Made by a program: the position numbers and the translations under genes. The notes below the pieces were generated by a model. The model worked only from the letters and a program-made list of their open reading frames with translations. It ran no database searches and was not told the DNA's origin. A stretch of DNA of 51,390 nucleotides from Streptomyces sennicomposti (lineage in GTDB: Bacteria > Actinomycetota > Actinomycetes > Streptomycetales > Streptomycetaceae), in assembly GCF_019890635.1 (NCBI RefSeq), contig NZ_JAIOAB010000052.1, forward strand, positions 1 through 51,390, given 5' to 3'. Positions 40,377 to 47,702 of this stretch are shown in pieces (the first letter of the stretch is position 1; each line of letters starts with the position of its first letter).

Positions 40377-42206
40377 GTGTCCGTCATTCCCTCTCGTCGT
40401 GCCATGCTCCGCGGGGCGGCCGCCGCCGCAGCGATGCCGCTGGCCGGCGTCACCGCGGGACCCGCCCTCGCGTCGTCCCCCGCCACCCCCGCTCTCGGCC
40501 CGGGCGGCCACGGCCCCGCCGGCCACGGGACGGCCGGTCTGGGCAAGAACGTCCTGGTCTTCGACCCCTCGATGGGCGACGCGGCGATCCAGGCACAGAT
40601 CGACGCCGTGTTCGCCGTCCAGGAGTCCAACCAGTTCGGCACCGAGCGGTACGCCCTGGCCTTCAGGCCCGGCACGTACAACGTCGAGATCAACGTCGGC
40701 TTCTACACCCACGTACTGGGACTCGGCGCGAGCCCCGAGGACGTCGTGATCAACGGCCATGTGACCGTCGACGCGCAGTGGTTCGAGGGCAACGGCACCC
40801 AGGACTTCTGGCGGGCCGCCGAGAACCTGACCATCGTGCCGCCGGACGGACTGGACCGCTGGGCCGTCGCCCAGGCCGCACCGATGCGCCGGGTCCACGT
40901 CAAGGGCGACATGATCCTCATGCCGAGCCCGCCCGGAAACGGGTGGTCCAGCGGCGGGTTCCTGGCCGACAGCGTGGTGGACGGCCAGATCGACTCGGGC
41001 TCGCAGCAGCAGTGGCTCTCGCGCAACGACACCATCGGCAGCTGGACCGGCGCCAACTGGAACATGGTCTTCGTCGGCGTCCAGGGCGCGCCCGCCACAT
41101 CCTTCCCGACGCCGCCCTACACCACCGTGGACCGCACCCCGGTGGTCCGGGAGAAGCCGTTCCTGACCGTGGACCGGCGCGGGGCCTACCACGTCTTCGT
41201 ACCCGCGCTGCGCCGCGACAGCACCGGCGCCTCCTGGACCCACGGACCGGCCGCCGGCCACAGCATCCCGCTGACCGAGTTCCACGTCGCACAGCCGGGC
41301 GACTCCGCCGCCAGCATCAACGCGGCGCTCGCCAGGGGCAAACACCTGCTGCTCACCCCGGGCGTCTACCCGCTGACCGCACCGCTGCGGGTGTCCCGGC
41401 CCGGCACCGTCGTCCTCGGCCTCGGTCTGGCCACCCTCCAGGCCGTCAGGAACAACTCGCTCATCGAGGTCGCCGACATCGATGACGTCTCCGTCGCCGG
41501 CGTGATCCTGGAGGCCGCCTCCGCCAGTTCCCCCGTACTGCTGCGCGTCGGCGACGGCCGCACCCGGAAGAACCACGCGCACCGGCCCACCGCGCTCTTC
41601 GACATCTTCCCGCGCATCGGCGGCGCCGTCCCCGGCGGCACCAAGGTCAGCATCCAGATCGACAGCAACGACGTGATCGTCGACCACGTGTGGGCCTGGC
41701 GCGCCGACCACGGCCTGGACGGCTCGGTCGGCTGGGCGGTCAACCCCGCGGGCGTCGGCTTCCTCGTCAACGGCGACCGGGTCACCGCCTACGGCCTGTT
41801 CGTCGAGCACCACCAGAACTACGAGGTGCTCTGGAACGGCGACCGGGGCCGCACCTACTTCTTCCAGAACGAGCACCCGTACGACGTCCCGACCCAGTCG
41901 GCCTGGCGGCACGGCGGCACCAACGGCTTCGCCGCCTACAAGGTCGGCGACCACGTCACCGACCACCATGCGTGGGGCCTGGGCAGCTACGCCTTCTTCA
42001 ACCTCAACGCGAACATCTACACCGACCGCGCCTACGAGGTCCCCGACACCCCCGGCGTCGTCCTCACCTCGCTGATGACCGTCTGCCTCAACGGCGCGGG
42101 CGGCGGCGGCATCCTGCACTGCGTCAACGACACGGGCGACCCCGTCCAGAACGGCTTCGCGACCTACAGCATGAAGTCGTACACGAACAGGGTCGGCACC
42201 GTCTGA
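40377..42206 (+). CDS. Secreted GH55 exo-beta-1,3-glucanase (laminarinase)-like protein
   Basis: The product is 609 residues from GTG 40377, with GGGAGA close upstream. A twin-arginine signal is visible (SRRAMLRGAAAAAAMPLAGV). The rest fits two right-handed beta-helix domains as in GH55: NVLVFDPSMGDAAIQAQID, GTYNVEINVGFYTHVLGLG, then LLLTPGVYPLTAPLRVSRPG and VVLGLGLATL. The glutamates that match the catalytic region of the characterised Streptomyces enzyme SacteLam55A (recalled from memory) are Glu477 in LFVEHHQNYEV and Glu499 in YFFQNEHPYD, 22 residues apart as in that enzyme. GH55 enzymes release glucose from the ends of beta-1,3-glucans such as laminarin and fungal wall glucan. Such proteins are often mislabelled adenylyl cyclase. 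The gene is monocistronic. Confidence 0.85.
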   Translation: MSVIPSRRAMLRGAAAAAAMPLAGVTAGPALASSPATPALGPGGHGPAGHGTAGLGKNVLVFDPSMGDAAIQAQIDAVFAVQESNQFGTERYALAFRPGTYNVEINVGFYTHVLGLGASPEDVVINGHVTVDAQWFEGNGTQDFWRAAENLTIVPPDGLDRWAVAQAAPMRRVHVKGDMILMPSPPGNGWSSGGFLADSVVDGQIDSGSQQQWLSRNDTIGSWTGANWNMVFVGVQGAPATSFPTPPYTTVDRTPVVREKPFLTVDRRGAYHVFVPALRRDSTGASWTHGPAAGHSIPLTEFHVAQPGDSAASINAALARGKHLLLTPGVYPLTAPLRVSRPGTVVLGLGLATLQAVRNNSLIEVADIDDVSVAGVILEAASASSPVLLRVGDGRTRKNHAHRPTALFDIFPRIGGAVPGGTKVSIQIDSNDVIVDHVWAWRADHGLDGSVGWAVNPAGVGFLVNGDRVTAYGLFVEHHQNYEVLWNGDRGRTYFFQNEHPYDVPTQSAWRHGGTNGFAAYKVGDHVTDHHAWGLGSYAFFNLNANIYTDRAYEVPDTPGVVLTSLMTVCLNGAGGGGILHCVNDTGDPVQNGFATYSMKSYTNRVGTV

Positions 42207-42320
42207 CCCACCTCGCGGGCATCGCACCACCGCCTACGAGACGTACTACGCCACACCGTCTTGCCGGGACCCCCGTCGGCGCGGAGGCTCCGGCACCGTC
42301 CCTCACCGAGAACAGGCGGG

Positions 42321-42434
42321 TATTCTTGATCACATCGTCATAGCGGCCCGACGGGCTTCCGCTCCACCTCGGTGGAGTCTCGAAGGACACGCCCCCACCC
42401 GCACGAGTTACTTCGTGCTGCCTGGGGGAAGTCC
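42321..42434 (+). promoter_or_regulatory. Structured leader, copy 1, upstream of and into the first nuclease-helicase gene
   Basis: TATTCT (42321-42326) is a -10 candidate. The box GCGGCCCGACGGGCTTCC at 42343-42360 contains the hairpin GCCC-GAC-GGGC and is identical to 44443-44460. A hairpin unique to this copy follows: CTCCAC (42362-42367), loop CTCG, GTGGAG (42372-42377). Next is AGGACACGCCCCCACCCG, then stem CACGA/TCGTG, then TGGGGG (42423-42428). The run CCCCCA (42392-42397) can pair with TGGGGG, which is also the Shine-Dalgarno candidate for a TTG start at 42435. The same parts recur in copy 2 with a changed loop. Confidence 0.7.
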
Positions 42435-44324
42435 TTGCTGTTCCGCGACTCCGCACACACGATCGCTGCCAGGGCACTGGACAGCTCGCTGTACCTCCAT
42501 CTCACCGAGCAGTTCGTCCACATGCACGGATACCGCCCCGGTGCCTCCGAGGTCCGTTCCTGGGAGCGGAGCATCCCCGCACTGGCGGGCGTACTCAACG
42601 ACGCGGGGCTCGGTGAGGTGGAGGTGATGCTGGAGTACGCGCTCCCGCTGAACAGCAAGCGCGCCGACGCCGTGCTCGCCGGAGTGCACCCCGTCACGGG
42701 CGAGCCGTCCTACGTCGTCGTCGAGCTGAAGCAGTGGAGCCAAGCCGAGCCCGACGAGGACGACCCGGCTCTCTGCCGGATCGATGCCTACGCACACCCC
42801 GTCCTCAATCCCATCGAGCAGGTGCGCCGCTACTGCGAGTACCTCGTCAACTTCAACGGCGCGGTGGCCGAGCACCCGAGCCGCGTCAGTGGCGTGGCGT
42901 ATCTGCACAACGCGACCGAATTCGGTGTGGGCGCCCTGCGGGCGGTGGAACTCGACAACCGTGGTCAGCTGTTCACCGGGGAGCGGCGTGGTGAGTTCAT
43001 CGACCATCTCCGCTCCAGGCTCAGCGACAAAGTGTCGGGTGCACGCCCGGCCGACGAGCTGCAAGCGGGCAGGACGGTGCCGTCCAAGCAGCTGATGTCG
43101 GTAGCGGCCCAGGAGGTGCGTGAGCGTGAGCAGTTCGTGCTCCTGGACGAGCAACAGGTCGCATACCGGATGGTGCTCAACGCCGTCCGCAAGGCCAAGC
43201 AGTCCGACCACAAGGAGGTAGTGGTCGTCACCGGTGGCCCCGGCACCGGCAAGAGCGTCATCGCGCTCTCTCTGCTCGGGGAGTTGTACCGGCAGGGGGT
43301 CCCCGCCTTGCACGCGACCGGCTCCCAGTCCTTCACCAAGACGATGCGGAAGGTCGCCGGCACGCGCAAGCGCGAGGTGCAGGACCTGTTCAAGTACTTC
43401 AACAGCTTCATGACGGCCGAGAAGAACGCCCTCGACGTCCTGATCTGCGACGAGGCCCACCGGATCCGCGAGACCTCGGCCAACCGCTACACACCGGCGG
43501 CGCACCGGACCGGCAAGCGGCAGATCGACGAACTGATCGACGTCGCCCGCGTGCCTGTCTTCCTGCTCGACGAGCACCAGGTGGTGCGTCCCGGTGAGAT
43601 GGGCACTGTGGAGGAGATCAAGGCGGCTGCGGCCACGAAGGGGCTCGAATGCCATGTGGTGCCGCTGGAGAGTCAGTTCCGCTGCGGTGGCAGCGACGCC
43701 TACCTGCGCTGGGTGGTGCGCCTCCTCGGTCTTCAGCCGGGCGGACCGGTGGTGTGGGAACCCGACGACCGCATGCAACTGCTCGTCGCCGACAGCCCGC
43801 AGCAGCTTGAAGAGTTCCTGGAGGCGCGACGGGCTCAGGGGTACGGCGCACGCATGTCCGCCGGTTACTGCTGGCCCTGGTCCCCGGAGCCCAAGCCGGG
43901 CGACCCGCTACCGGCCGATGTGAGCATCGGTGATTGGGCCCGCCCTTGGAACCTCCGTGGCGAACGCTCCGTCTCCGGCGCCCCGCCGTCCGCCTTGTGG
44001 GCCACCGACCCGGCCGGCTTCGGCCAGGTCGGCTGCGTCTACACCGCACAGGGCTTCGAGTACGACTGGTCCGGTGTCATCATCGGCCCTGACCTGGTGT
44101 GGCGCGGAGACCGCTGGGTCACGGACCGAACGGCCTCCAAGGACCCGGTCTTCAGGAAGTCGACCTCGGACGCCGACGTCGACCGTCTTATCCGCAACAC
44201 CTACAAGGTGCTGCTGACCCGGGGCATGATCGGAACCATCGTGTACTCGACGGACCCGGAGACGCGTGAGAAGTTGCGGGAACTGGTCGTCGGCCGACAG
44301 GAGCAGCCGGTATCCGTCGTGTGA
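42372..44324 (+). CDS. PD-(D/E)XK nuclease-like / DUF2075 (Schlafen group 3-type) helicase fusion, paralogue 1
   Basis: The product is 650 residues from GTG 42372, or 629 from TTG 42435, which has GGGGGA 5 bases upstream. The N-terminal 130 residues carry a restriction-nuclease-like core: Asp99 in KRADAVL, then Glu118 and Lys120 in VVVELKQW. A middle segment (YLHNATEF) leads to the helicase: Walker A GGPGTGKS ending at Lys294-Ser295, Walker B ICDEAH with Asp360-Glu361, QFRCGGSDAYLRWV, CVYTAQGFEYDW and VLLTRGM. This is the DUF2075 family, related to Schlafen helicases. A nucleic-acid-activated nuclease-helicase in phage defence is inference. GC is visibly lower than in neighbouring genes. A paralogue follows 190 bases later. 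Confidence 0.85.
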   Translation: MESRRTRPHPHELLRAAWGKSLLFRDSAHTIAARALDSSLYLHLTEQFVHMHGYRPGASEVRSWERSIPALAGVLNDAGLGEVEVMLEYALPLNSKRADAVLAGVHPVTGEPSYVVVELKQWSQAEPDEDDPALCRIDAYAHPVLNPIEQVRRYCEYLVNFNGAVAEHPSRVSGVAYLHNATEFGVGALRAVELDNRGQLFTGERRGEFIDHLRSRLSDKVSGARPADELQAGRTVPSKQLMSVAAQEVREREQFVLLDEQQVAYRMVLNAVRKAKQSDHKEVVVVTGGPGTGKSVIALSLLGELYRQGVPALHATGSQSFTKTMRKVAGTRKREVQDLFKYFNSFMTAEKNALDVLICDEAHRIRETSANRYTPAAHRTGKRQIDELIDVARVPVFLLDEHQVVRPGEMGTVEEIKAAAATKGLECHVVPLESQFRCGGSDAYLRWVVRLLGLQPGGPVVWEPDDRMQLLVADSPQQLEEFLEARRAQGYGARMSAGYCWPWSPEPKPGDPLPADVSIGDWARPWNLRGERSVSGAPPSALWATDPAGFGQVGCVYTAQGFEYDWSGVIIGPDLVWRGDRWVTDRTASKDPVFRKSTSDADVDRLIRNTYKVLLTRGMIGTIVYSTDPETREKLRELVVGRQEQPVSVV

Positions 44325-44422
44325 GGGAGAACCTCTCGCCACGCAGCACACGATCCGGCCATGATGGCCACGCTCCTCGCGTCGACCGCGGCGTCGTTGC
44401 CGTCGGCAGGCGCTGGTCCCTT

Positions 44423-44514
44423 TAAGATCCCGGGTACGGATCGCGGCCCGACGGGCTTCCCATGAGGACACGCCCCCACCCGCACGAGTCACTCGTGCCC
44501 TGGGGGACCACCTC
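44423..44514 (+). promoter_or_regulatory. Structured leader, copy 2, upstream of the second nuclease-helicase gene
   Basis: TAAGAT (44423-44428) is a -10 candidate. Box GCGGCCCGACGGGCTTCC at 44443-44460 is identical to copy 1. It is followed by AGGACACGCCCCCACCCG, stem CACGAG-TCA-CTCGTG (44482-44496) and TGGGGGA (44500-44506). CCCCCA and TGGGGG can close an outer stem, which would hide the Shine-Dalgarno 8 bases before GTG 44515. The inner stem is perfect here although its loop differs from copy 1, which supports an RNA structure. Confidence 0.72.
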
Positions 44515-44533
44515 GTGTCCATGCTCCTCTTGA
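44462..44533 (+). CDS. Possible 23-residue leader peptide homologous to the start of paralogue 1
   Basis: ATG 44462 opens a frame that begins MRTRPHPHES and ends at TGA 44531-44533, so it overlaps the main gene (GTG 44515) in another frame. Its sequence matches the in-frame N-terminus of paralogue 1 (RTRPHPHE). It lies on the hairpin that can hide the Shine-Dalgarno of the main gene, so ribosomes on it could open that hairpin. An ordinary frameshift that severed the original N-terminus is an equally good explanation. There is no strong Shine-Dalgarno before it. Confidence 0.4.
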   Translation: MRTRPHPHESLVPWGTTSCPCSS

Positions 44534-46635
44534 GGTTGGCAGCGCAGGATCTGCTGACCCTGAACTCAAGGCGCCGCATGGTGCCCCATCTGGCCGCTCG
44601 GTGGCGGCACTTCCGAGGTGCGGATGCCTCGCTGTCGGAACGCTCGGCGTGGGCCGAGAGTCTCGTGCACCTCGCCGGGGACCTCGTCGCCGCCGGTCGC
44701 GGGAACGTGGAGATGATCGTCGAATGCGCTGCCACCCTCGACGAGGCCGACCGCCCCGGTGACCCGAGGCTCATCGACGTCGTCCTCGTGGGCCACCACC
44801 CGGAGGAGGGCGGCCTGTCGGTTCAGCTGGTGGAGCTGAAGCGCTGGTCGATGGTGACCAGAGTCGAACGAGCCACGGCGGAACTGGTGCACGTGCCGGG
44901 AATGGGCAAGAAGAAGCATCCCGCTCTGCAGTTGCGCGAGTACTACGCTGCGTTCACGGGTGACAGGGGGCCACTGCACGGGCTGCACTTCGAGTGCGGC
45001 GGTTTCGCCTACCTGCACAACGCCACCGACGCCTCTGTCCGGCCCTTGGTCGACGTGGATGCGCCGACCGGCCCCTACGCCCGCGTCTACACCAATGACC
45101 GGCGCGAGCAGTTGCTGTCCGATCTGCGCAAGCACTTCGCCGAGGAGGGCGGCGCCTCTGCAGCCGAGTTATTGCTGCAGAGCATGGGTCTGCGCAACAC
45201 GCCTCTGCTCGACGCGATGATCCGATCCTGTGGAGAAGACACGGTCTTCACCCTGCGCGGTCGGCAGAAGCAGGTCGCCGACGAGATCCTGGACACTGCC
45301 TCCAAGATCCTCCCCGATCCGCACCGCCCCGCCCTCGTGCCGGATGAGCGACGTGTGATCTTCCTGGTCACCGGTGGTGCCGGCACAGGGAAGAGCGCTA
45401 TCGGCCTTCAGCTGAAGGCGGAGCTGGAGTCCGACGGCCGTACGGTCAAGTACGCCAGCGGGAGCAGGGCCTTCAACGGCGCGATCCAGGAACACGTCGG
45501 CTACGGGGACCGCGAGTTCAAGGAGAGCTTCACCTACTTCAGCAACTTCGTCACCCCGCCGGACCCGCCCCTCGACGTGCTGATCTGCGACGAGGCGCAC
45601 CGCCTGCGCGAACGCTCGACCAACAGGTTCTGGAAACCGGAGCAGCAGGGCACCAAGCCCCAGATCGACGAACTCCTCGGCGCGTCCCGCCTGACGGTGT
45701 TCTTCCTCGACGAGGGGCAGTGTGTGCGACCGAACGAGGTGGGCACCGCGGAACTGGTCGAGGACGCCGCGCGGCGGTACGGGGCCAATCTCCTCCGGTA
45801 CGAGCTGCGGGAGCAGTTCCGCTGTGGTGGCAGTGACGCCTACATCCGCTGGGTGCGTGCCCTGCTCGGCGTGACGGACGGAGAGCCGGAGCAGTGGACG
45901 CCGGACGGACTGATGCACGTCGAAGTGGCGGACAGCCCGGAAGAACTCGAACGCATCATCCACACCGAAGCGCTCGCCGGGGCGTCCGCCCGCCTCGTCG
46001 CTGGGTACTGCTGGCCGTGGACGAAGCCGCTCGGCAGGGAGAGGCGCCTGGAGAACGACGTACGGATCGGTGACTGGCACAGACCGTGGAACGCGGACAG
46101 CGACGCATTCTGCGAGAACGGAGTGCCACCGTGCAAGATCTGGTCCGTGCACGAGAACGGTCTCGGCCAGATCGGTTGCGTCTACACGGCCCAAGGGCTC
46201 GAGTGGGACTGGTGCGGCGTGATCATGGGTGAGGACATGGTGCGCCGGGACGGCCAGTGGGTGTTCCGGCGGGGCAAGGAGCGCAAAGATCCGGAGACGG
46301 GTGTCAAGCGCGTCGCCGTCCCGGGCTCGTTCGACCCCAAGGTGAGAGCCGGCAGCGTCGACGACGAGGAGTTCGCCCGGCTGGTCCGGCACGCCTACCA
46401 CGTGCTGATGACCCGGGCGAGCCGTGCGACGGTGCTCTACTCCACGGACGAGGAGACCCGCAGCTACTTGAAGGGTCTGGTCGGCGAGGTTCAGGTGCAT
46501 GGGTTGCGTCCCACTTGGGAGAACCTGCCGGCGGAAGCACGCGTACCGCACCTGCCCCGGCCCCGCCGAGGACGACGCGCCCGCAGAAGAGGCCAGAACA
46601 TGGGCCCGCAGGCACCCGATCTGCGCCTGTTCTGA
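44515..46635 (+). CDS. PD-(D/E)XK nuclease-like / DUF2075 (Schlafen group 3-type) helicase fusion, paralogue 2
   Basis: The product is 706 residues from GTG 44515 (GGGGGA 8 bases upstream); ATG 44521 is also possible. Layout matches paralogue 1: Asp88, then Glu107 and Lys109 in VELKRW, with the same 19-residue spacing as Asp99/Glu118; a YLHNATDA segment; Walker A GGAGTGKS with Lys293; Walker B ICDEAH with Asp359-Glu360; EQFRCGGSDAYIRWV; CVYTAQGLEWDW and VLMTRAS. It differs in a longer insert before the last helicase motif (RKDPETGVKRVAV) and a Pro/Arg-rich tail ending in DLRLF. Overall identity looks moderate, so the duplication is old and the copies may have distinct targets. The leader is conserved much better than the early coding region. 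Confidence 0.85.
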   Translation: MSMLLLRLAAQDLLTLNSRRRMVPHLAARWRHFRGADASLSERSAWAESLVHLAGDLVAAGRGNVEMIVECAATLDEADRPGDPRLIDVVLVGHHPEEGGLSVQLVELKRWSMVTRVERATAELVHVPGMGKKKHPALQLREYYAAFTGDRGPLHGLHFECGGFAYLHNATDASVRPLVDVDAPTGPYARVYTNDRREQLLSDLRKHFAEEGGASAAELLLQSMGLRNTPLLDAMIRSCGEDTVFTLRGRQKQVADEILDTASKILPDPHRPALVPDERRVIFLVTGGAGTGKSAIGLQLKAELESDGRTVKYASGSRAFNGAIQEHVGYGDREFKESFTYFSNFVTPPDPPLDVLICDEAHRLRERSTNRFWKPEQQGTKPQIDELLGASRLTVFFLDEGQCVRPNEVGTAELVEDAARRYGANLLRYELREQFRCGGSDAYIRWVRALLGVTDGEPEQWTPDGLMHVEVADSPEELERIIHTEALAGASARLVAGYCWPWTKPLGRERRLENDVRIGDWHRPWNADSDAFCENGVPPCKIWSVHENGLGQIGCVYTAQGLEWDWCGVIMGEDMVRRDGQWVFRRGKERKDPETGVKRVAVPGSFDPKVRAGSVDDEEFARLVRHAYHVLMTRASRATVLYSTDEETRSYLKGLVGEVQVHGLRPTWENLPAEARVPHLPRPRRGRRARRRGQNMGPQAPDLRLF

Positions 46636-46657
46636 GGGACACGGACGATCAAGCGGA

Positions 46658-46684
46658 AGTGGCGGGCTCTCCGGGCCCGCCACT
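46658..46684. terminator. Bidirectional terminator after paralogue 2
   Basis: AGTGGCGGGC (46658-46667) and GCCCGCCACT (46675-46684) form a perfect 10-bp stem with loop TCTCCGG, between the helicase gene and a convergent small gene. Confidence 0.85.
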
Positions 46685-46692
46685 GGCCTGCG

Positions 46693-46827
46693 TCAGAAGA
46701 GCAGGCGCGCTGCCGCCGTCAGGCCCGCCACCACGAGCTGGGTGGCGACACCCGCGGCGACGTCGACCAGAATCTCGCGAAGCCGGTCACGACGTGCAGG
46801 CTTGTACTCAACGGGGTTCACGGACAT
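46693..46827 (-). CDS. Small membrane-type protein, 44 residues
   Basis: Start ATG 46827 has AAGGAG a few bases upstream. The product starts MSVNPVEYKPARRDRLREIL, an Arg-rich cytoplasmic head, followed by one hydrophobic segment (LVDVAAGVATQLVVAGLTAA) and the end ARLLF. It resembles, from memory, small uncharacterised streptomycete proteins (DUF6408-like), but I cannot confirm this. The gene converges on the second nuclease-helicase gene and shares its terminator. A role as a membrane effector or regulator of the neighbours is only a possibility raised by position. Confidence 0.65.
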   Translation of the reverse strand: MSVNPVEYKPARRDRLREILVDVAAGVATQLVVAGLTAAARLLF

Positions 46828-47471
46828 CCACTCCTTGGCGTGAGCTGGGAATGGCAGGGACCGCCCTACCGGGCATCCGCACTCACACCGCGTGCAACCA
46901 CGCAGCGGAAACCACTCCAGTCACGGCCGAGAGCCGGCGCCTGAACACCGCCGACGTACCCTCCGGGAAGGTGCGCAGCACGAGACACGGTAGTGCACTC
47001 TCGAAGAGCCGGTCATGATTTTCGGCCACCGCTTGGGATGCGAGACGGCAACCAGCCGCCGGCCGGGACGGAGGCCAAGGGAGACGCGCTGGTCGTGGCC
47101 GTCGCGGACGAGGCGGGTGCGGTGGCAGTGATCCAAGACGACAATGCCGAGTTGTGGAGCAGCCATCCGTGGTTGCGGGAGAGCGGCCCTGTCCTGGGCG
47201 CCACCCGCGCGGGAGGCGTCTGGGCACTCACTTCCCGGACCCGGTGGCGCCCGGAGGGTGGGGTGAGGGCTGGCCGCCGCACCGACTTCACCATGGGGCG
47301 CCAGGGAACCAACCTCACGGGGCGGAGGCTGACGCACAGTCAGGTGTCTCCGTCTGCCGGGCGGCAAATTCGCTACCCGGCGGCGGAGCGGTTCCCTAGA
47401 CTCACCATCACCTCGCGCGCCGTCTCACCGGAGGCGGCGCGCGCACCGTGACCAGTGAGGGGAGACCGGCC
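46828..47471. other. Gene-poor stretch between the small membrane protein and the EF-G-like gene
   Basis: About 640 bases with no gene I can support. Open frames on both strands (for example plus 46993-47451) show patchy codon bias and no domain; a segment reading ALVVAVADEAGAVAVIQDD could be a gene remnant. A hairpin GCGCGCCG/CGGCGCGC lies near 47415-47440, and TAGACT (47398-47403) is a -10-like element about 70 bases before the possible leader ORF. Confidence 0.4.
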
Positions 47472-47594
47472 GTGCGTGACCGCAACCGCACCGTTGCCGT
47501 CGTCTCCCCGTCGCGGTTCGAGGTGATCCTGGTGTCTTCGGTTCTCCGGTGCCCGCTGCGCGGCCGGCACCGGAGACACGTGTCGGAGGGCTGA
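47472..47594 (+). CDS. Possible leader ORF upstream of the EF-G paralogue
   Basis: GTG 47472 opens a 40-residue frame (starting MRDRNRTVAVVSPSR, ending HVSEG) with a GAGGGGAGA ribosome-site-like run about 6 bases upstream. It has no domain. Its second half lies on the strong hairpin at 47543-47576, and it ends 108 bases before the EF-G-like start. A short peptide over hairpins ahead of a translational GTPase is what attenuation would look like, but coding is unproven. Confidence 0.35.
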   Translation: MRDRNRTVAVVSPSRFEVILVSSVLRCPLRGRHRRHVSEG

Positions 47595-47634
47595 CCCGTC
47601 CCACGTGTGCACACCCGCCGCTCACCGGCGGGTG
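47543..47634 (+). promoter_or_regulatory. Leader hairpins before the EF-G paralogue
   Basis: TCTCCGGTGCC (47543-47553) pairs with GGCACCGGAGA (47566-47576), an 11-bp perfect stem. It is followed at once by the palindrome GACACGTGTC (47575-47584). A third hairpin, CACCCGCCG-CTCAC-CGGCGGGTG, lies at 47612-47634. Mutually exclusive folding between the first two is possible because they share bases 47575-47576. Confidence 0.55.
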
Positions 47635-47702
47635 GCCCGGGTGTGTCCCCGTGCGTGAATCGCGCCGCCCTTCTCCGGAACGCTTCCGAAAGGCCACGGG
47701 CC

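Noticed and set aside
46993..47451. Open frame of 152 codons as a gene.
   Set aside because: Codon bias is patchy, there is no ribosome site, no domain, and an equally long frame lies on the other strand.
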